A stretch of 18,293 bases of DNA from an uncultured Nocardioides sp. (GTDB taxonomy: Bacteria; Actinomycetota; Actinomycetes; Propionibacteriales; Nocardioidaceae), in NCBI RefSeq assembly GCF_946885725.1, contig NZ_CAMPGZ010000070.1, forward strand, positions 1-18,293. Direction: 5' to 3'. The position numbers and the translations under genes were made by a program. Shown in pieces: positions 14,388-18,293 of this stretch (the stretch's first letter is position 1; every line of letters begins with the position of its first letter). Below the pieces are notes generated by a model, which was given only the letters and a program-made list of their open reading frames with translations, searched no databases and was not told where the DNA came from.

Positions 14388-17300
14388 TCAGGCTCCCGAC
14401 GATCCGGGGGACGAGTGCCAGAGCTTGCGCGGCGCGGTCTTGGTGTCCTCGCCGGCGGGCTTGATGTCGGCGTAGGGCGACATCCTGAAGCCGCTGGAGT
14501 GCACCAGCACCCGCCGCCGGCCCATGCCGCCCGCGGCACCCGCGCCACCACCGGACCGGTCGACAACACCGTCGCCCTCCGGGCCTCCGCCCGCCCCGAA
14601 CGACGGCGGCTTGGCCATCACCGGCCGGGTGGCCCGGCTCTCCGCGGCGCCGCGGGCGGCGCGGTCGTCGACGTCGGCGGCGGCGAAGCCCTCGGGCACG
14701 GTGGCGAGCGTGTCGCGTACGGCGTCGATGCCCTCGCGCTGCCACAGGTCGTGCAGCGCGGACAGCTCCCAGCAGCCGGTGGCGCGCAGGGAGACGCCCT
14801 GGTGGCCGGTGCGCCGCAGCACGCCGCGCACCAGCAGCAGCCAGGAGCCGAACACCGTGGCGGCGTAGGGCCCCTGCGCGTCCTCGAAGAACGTCGCGTC
14901 GACCGGTCCGGTGCCGTCGTCGAGGGTGAGGAACACGACCCGGCGGCCGGACCGGATCGGCGGGGTCTGGGTGGCGACCTTGACCCCGGCGACGAGCAGC
15001 TCGGACTTGCTGCGCTGCTTGAGCAGGTCGACCGCGCGGGTCACCCCGAGCTCGTCGAGCAGGCCGGCGTAGAAGTCGACGACGTGCCGGCTCACGTCGA
15101 GCCCGAGGATCTCGAGCTCGGCACGGACCCGCTCGGAGGCGCTCATCTCCGGCAGCCCGGACACCTCGCCGTCGACCGGGGCGTCGCCGAGGTCGAGGGC
15201 GAGCTGGACCGAGGTGACCGGCCGGGCCTTGCGGGTGGCCTGCGACTGGCGCGCGGCCTGCTCCCACACCCCGGCCTTGGCGCGGGCGGGGTGCAGCTGG
15301 GACTGGTCGGCGAGGTTGGAGGGCTGCTCCCACGGCTCGTGACCGGACCGGGCGCCCCCGGGCCGGGCCGCGAGCTCGTCGCGGCCCTGCGCGCGCACCC
15401 GGTCGTCGGAGCTGTTGGCCCGCGCGGCCGCCTCGGCCCGGACCGCGGCGCCCTCGCGGCCGTTGGGGACGGTGCCGCTGCGCGGGAGCCCGCGGCCGCG
15501 GCCCTGGCCGGCGCGGTCGATCGCGCGGGTGTGCCGGTCGAGGTCGGCGACCTGGAGCAGCAGGTCGCGCCGGGTGACCGTGCCGCGGCGGCGCACCCCG
15601 CGGCCGGCCAGCGGCGAGCCGATGCCGTAGATCGAGTCGAACGCCCCGGCGAGCACCAGCCGCTCGACGACCGGCCGGGACACCCGGGCGCGGTGCCAGA
15701 AGTCGGTGAGCGAGTGGTAGGGCCGGGCCGCGACGATGCGCAGCACCTCGGCCTCCGAGATCCCCTTCACCTCCTCCAGCGCCAGCCGGATCCCATAGGC
15801 CCTTCCGTCCGGCAGATCCGGATGGGGGGCCTGCCCCGGAGGGACGCCGAAGATCTCGGGCGGCGCGAACGCGACTCCCGCGTCGTCCGGAGTCTCGTCA
15901 ACCTTCTCGACGATGTACTCCTTCTCGCTGGCGTTGACGTCGAGCGGAAGCACGGCGATGCCGAGCTGGCGGGCGTCCTCGAGGATCAGCCGCTTGGGGT
16001 ACATGCCGGGGTCGTGGGTGAGCACCCCGGCGAGGAAGTGCGCCGGCCAGTGCCGCTTGAGCCAGGCGGACTGGTAGGTGGGCAGCGCGAACGCGGCGGC
16101 GTGGGCCTTGCAGAAGCCGAACGACGCGAACGCCTCGAGGACCTTCCAGACCTCCTCGACCAGCCGGCGCGGGTAGCCGCGGCCGATCGCGCGGGGGAAG
16201 AACCACAGCTTGGTCTCCGCCATCCCCTCGACGTCGCCGAGCGCGCGGCGGGCCTCGTCGGCCTCGGCCAGGGTGCAGCCGGCGAACTGGGCGATGATCT
16301 CGATGACCTGCTCGTGGAAGACCACCACGCCGTGGGTCTCGGCCAGGATCGGGCGCAGGTCCTCGTGGAGGTAGAGGGGCATCTTCCAGCCCTGCTTGGC
16401 GTCGAGGTACGGCGTGATCATGTCGCTCTTGACCGGGCCGGGCCGGAACAGCGAGATGTCGGTGATGATCTGCTCGAAGGTCTCGATGCCGGACTTGCCG
16501 ACGAGCTCGCGCTGCCCGGGGCTCTCGATCTGGAAGCAGCCGAGCGTCCGGCCGGTGGAGATCATCCGGTAGGTCGGCTCGTCGTCGAGCGGCACCTGCT
16601 CCTCGTCGTCGAGGTCGACCTCGACCTCGTCGACGCGCCGGATCTCGGTGACGGCGTGCGCCATCGCGGACTGCATCCGGATGCCGAGCACGTCGAGCTT
16701 GAGCAGGCCGAGGTCCTCGACGTCCTCCTTGTCGAACTGGCTCATCGGGAACCCGGCGTAGGACGCCTCGACCGGCGTGCGGTCGAGCAGGGTCGCGTCG
16801 GAGAGCAGCACCCCGCACGGGTGCACCGCGATGTGCCGGGGCAGCCCGTCGAGGCGCTCGACGAGACGGAAGAAAAGATCCAAAGGCGCCGCTCCGCCAT
16901 GCTCCTCAAACAGCCCCGACGCGCGCAGCTCCGGCAGCTCCTGCAGCGCCACCCGGGCGTCGCGCGCACGGATGTGCGGGAACGCCTTGGCGATCGCGTC
17001 GATCTCGCCGAGCGGCATGCCCAACGCGGCGCCGACGTCGCGGACGGCGTGCCGGACGCGGTAGGTGTCCATCATCGACACGCACACGCAGCGCTCGCCG
17101 CCGTAGCGGTCGAGGATGGCTTCGTAGACCTCGAGACGACGCGCGGACTCGACGTCGATGTCGACGTCGGGCAGCGCCTGGCGCAGCGGCGAGAGGAACC
17201 GCTCCATGAGCAGGTTGTGCCGCAGCGGCTCGACCCCGGAGATGCCGAGCAGGTAGTTGACCAGGCTGCCGGCGCCCGACCCGCGGGCCGCGCAGCGCAC

Positions 17301-18293
17301 GCCCATCTCCTTGATCAGGTCGGTGACGTCGCCGACGGTGAGGAAGTAGGAGGCGTAGCCGAGCCGGCTGATCACCTCGAGCTCGTCGTCCAGCCGCTTC
17401 CAGATGCGCTGCTTGGGAGCGTTGCCGTAGCGGTCGCCGATCGCGCCCTCGCAGCGCCCCCGCAGCATCCGGTCGGCCTCCTCGCGGGAGGAGCCGAACT
17501 CCGGGAAGTGGATCTCGCCGAGCCCGAGGTCGGAGCGCGGGTCGAGCGCGCACCGGTCGCCGACGGCGCGGGTGCGGGCGAGCAGTCGTCGCGCCTCGCG
17601 GTCGCTGTCGCCGACCCCGGCGAAGCGGCAGATCTCCTCAGCCACCTCGGCCATCTGCTTGCCGGACTTGAGGAACCCCTCGGCGTTGCCGCGGTCGACG
17701 TGGCGCAGGTCGAGCGGCACCAGGCGGCGGGCGGCGTCGAGGACGTCGACGGTGGTGGCGTCGACGCGGTCGGCGTAGCGGACGGCGTTGGTGAGCACCG
17801 CGCCGAGGTGGTGCTCCCGGGCGATCCCGAGCATCCGGGCGGCGTGGGGCGACGACCCGGGGCCGGAGCCGGGCAGCCGGTGGGAGACCACCTCGACCAG
17901 CAGGTCGGCCGGGTCGACGACCTCGCGCCAGGAGGCGAGCACGGCGTGGGCCAGGTCGTCGCGGCGCAGGGTGGCCGCGCGGCCGAGCTCGGAGCCGGGG
18001 CCGAGCATCACCAGCACCTCGCCGGCCTCGGCGGCGGAGAAGTGCTCGGCAACCAGCTCGCGCGTGGTGACCGGCGCACCGCGCTCGCCGGCGAGGTGGG
18101 TGGCCGACACCAGCCGGCACAGCGTCGCCCAGCCGCGGCGGCCGACAGCGAGGAAGGTCATCCGCGGCAGCCCGCCCCGCTCGGGGCCGGGGTCGCGGAA
18201 CTCCCCGCCGCGCACCGGGGTGCGAGGGCGACGGGCGCGCGTCCCGCCGGCCCCGGTCCGGCCGCCGGCGCTACCCCCGCCCACCCCGGCCGG
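14388..18293 (-). CDS. dnaE2: Error-prone DNA polymerase DnaE2 (partial, N-terminus beyond right edge)
   Basis: The frame runs open off the right edge, giving 1301 residues of fragment. The first half of the PHP domain and the true start are outside. Visible: the end of the PHP region (LTNAVRYADR), palm with RGSGAGSLVNYLLGIS and catalytic PDVDID (Asp376 and Asp378 of the fragment), third aspartate in LLKLDVLG (Asp534), fingers with LFRPGPVKSDMITPYL and FGFCKAHAAAFALPTYQSAW, then a helix-hairpin-helix region and an OB domain (about 1110-1190). The C-terminus RKLWHSSPGSSGA looks like that of actinobacterial DnaE2. It is a C-family polymerase for damage-induced mutagenesis, normally working with ImuB and ImuA', which are not seen here. 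The fragment alone exceeds the usual 1050-1150 residues because of long linkers, notably about 917-1026. Confidence 0.95.
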   Translation of the reverse strand, partial: PAGVGGGSAGGRTGAGGTRARRPRTPVRGGEFRDPGPERGGLPRMTFLAVGRRGWATLCRLVSATHLAGERGAPVTTRELVAEHFSAAEAGEVLVMLGPGSELGRAATLRRDDLAHAVLASWREVVDPADLLVEVVSHRLPGSGPGSSPHAARMLGIAREHHLGAVLTNAVRYADRVDATTVDVLDAARRLVPLDLRHVDRGNAEGFLKSGKQMAEVAEEICRFAGVGDSDREARRLLARTRAVGDRCALDPRSDLGLGEIHFPEFGSSREEADRMLRGRCEGAIGDRYGNAPKQRIWKRLDDELEVISRLGYASYFLTVGDVTDLIKEMGVRCAARGSGAGSLVNYLLGISGVEPLRHNLLMERFLSPLRQALPDVDIDVESARRLEVYEAILDRYGGERCVCVSMMDTYRVRHAVRDVGAALGMPLGEIDAIAKAFPHIRARDARVALQELPELRASGLFEEHGGAAPLDLFFRLVERLDGLPRHIAVHPCGVLLSDATLLDRTPVEASYAGFPMSQFDKEDVEDLGLLKLDVLGIRMQSAMAHAVTEIRRVDEVEVDLDDEEQVPLDDEPTYRMISTGRTLGCFQIESPGQRELVGKSGIETFEQIITDISLFRPGPVKSDMITPYLDAKQGWKMPLYLHEDLRPILAETHGVVVFHEQVIEIIAQFAGCTLAEADEARRALGDVEGMAETKLWFFPRAIGRGYPRRLVEEVWKVLEAFASFGFCKAHAAAFALPTYQSAWLKRHWPAHFLAGVLTHDPGMYPKRLILEDARQLGIAVLPLDVNASEKEYIVEKVDETPDDAGVAFAPPEIFGVPPGQAPHPDLPDGRAYGIRLALEEVKGISEAEVLRIVAARPYHSLTDFWHRARVSRPVVERLVLAGAFDSIYGIGSPLAGRGVRRRGTVTRRDLLLQVADLDRHTRAIDRAGQGRGRGLPRSGTVPNGREGAAVRAEAAARANSSDDRVRAQGRDELAARPGGARSGHEPWEQPSNLADQSQLHPARAKAGVWEQAARQSQATRKARPVTSVQLALDLGDAPVDGEVSGLPEMSASERVRAELEILGLDVSRHVVDFYAGLLDELGVTRAVDLLKQRSKSELLVAGVKVATQTPPIRSGRRVVFLTLDDGTGPVDATFFEDAQGPYAATVFGSWLLLVRGVLRRTGHQGVSLRATGCWELSALHDLWQREGIDAVRDTLATVPEGFAAADVDDRAARGAAESRATRPVMAKPPSFGAGGGPEGDGVVDRSGGGAGAAGGMGRRRVLVHSSGFRMSPYADIKPAGEDTKTAPRKLWHSSPGSSGA

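Noticed and set aside
18282..18284. GTG near the right edge as the dnaE2 start
   Set aside because: The frame remains open to the edge, and the catalytic N-terminal half of the PHP domain must lie further upstream, so this is an internal codon.

Overview
The window is very GC-rich, densely coding DNA of actinobacterial type. GTG starts and 4-base stop/start overlaps are common, and every recognisable protein belongs to families arranged as in Actinobacteria. The combination of mraZ divergent from a moxR/DUF58/transglutaminase operon, a DUF3040 protein, a WhiG/FliA-type sigma factor and an actinobacterial-type DnaE2 suggests Nocardioidaceae or relatives. That assignment is inference from gene content and order; no database was consulted.

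Layout. (1) Positions 1-2382, minus strand: the start of a division and cell-wall (dcw) cluster, read mraZ, a 61-residue membrane protein, rsmH, then an ftsL-like gene cut by the left edge. Its promoter (2437-2464) overlaps four GTGG boxes at an exact 10-base period, the expected MraZ operator. (2) 2383-2992: a 610-base divergent intergenic region with several repeats. (3) 2993-7701, plus strand: moxR, a DUF58 protein and a membrane transglutaminase, tightly packed. (4) 7702-7811: a short convergent gap. (5) 7812-18293, minus strand, read from the right edge: dnaE2 (N-terminus outside the window), a CmoM/SmtA-like methyltransferase, dinB, a four-PAS GGDEF diguanylate cyclase, then after 326 bases an RsiG-like anti-sigma factor overlapping a WhiG/FliA-type sigma gene, and finally a DUF3040 membrane protein.

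How the genes may work together. The most striking part is 8397-12228: a predicted cyclic-di-GMP synthase lies directly upstream of a gene whose two helices each carry a near-complete RsiG cyclic-di-GMP motif, and that gene is translationally coupled to the sigma factor it should sequester. This looks like a signal producer, receptor (anti-sigma) and output (sigma) encoded side by side. Upstream on the same strand sit two error-prone polymerases (DnaE2, DinB) with a SAM methyltransferase between them. On the other side, MraZ probably represses its own operon, and a weaker set of TGG repeats facing moxR hints that the divergent operon could share this control.
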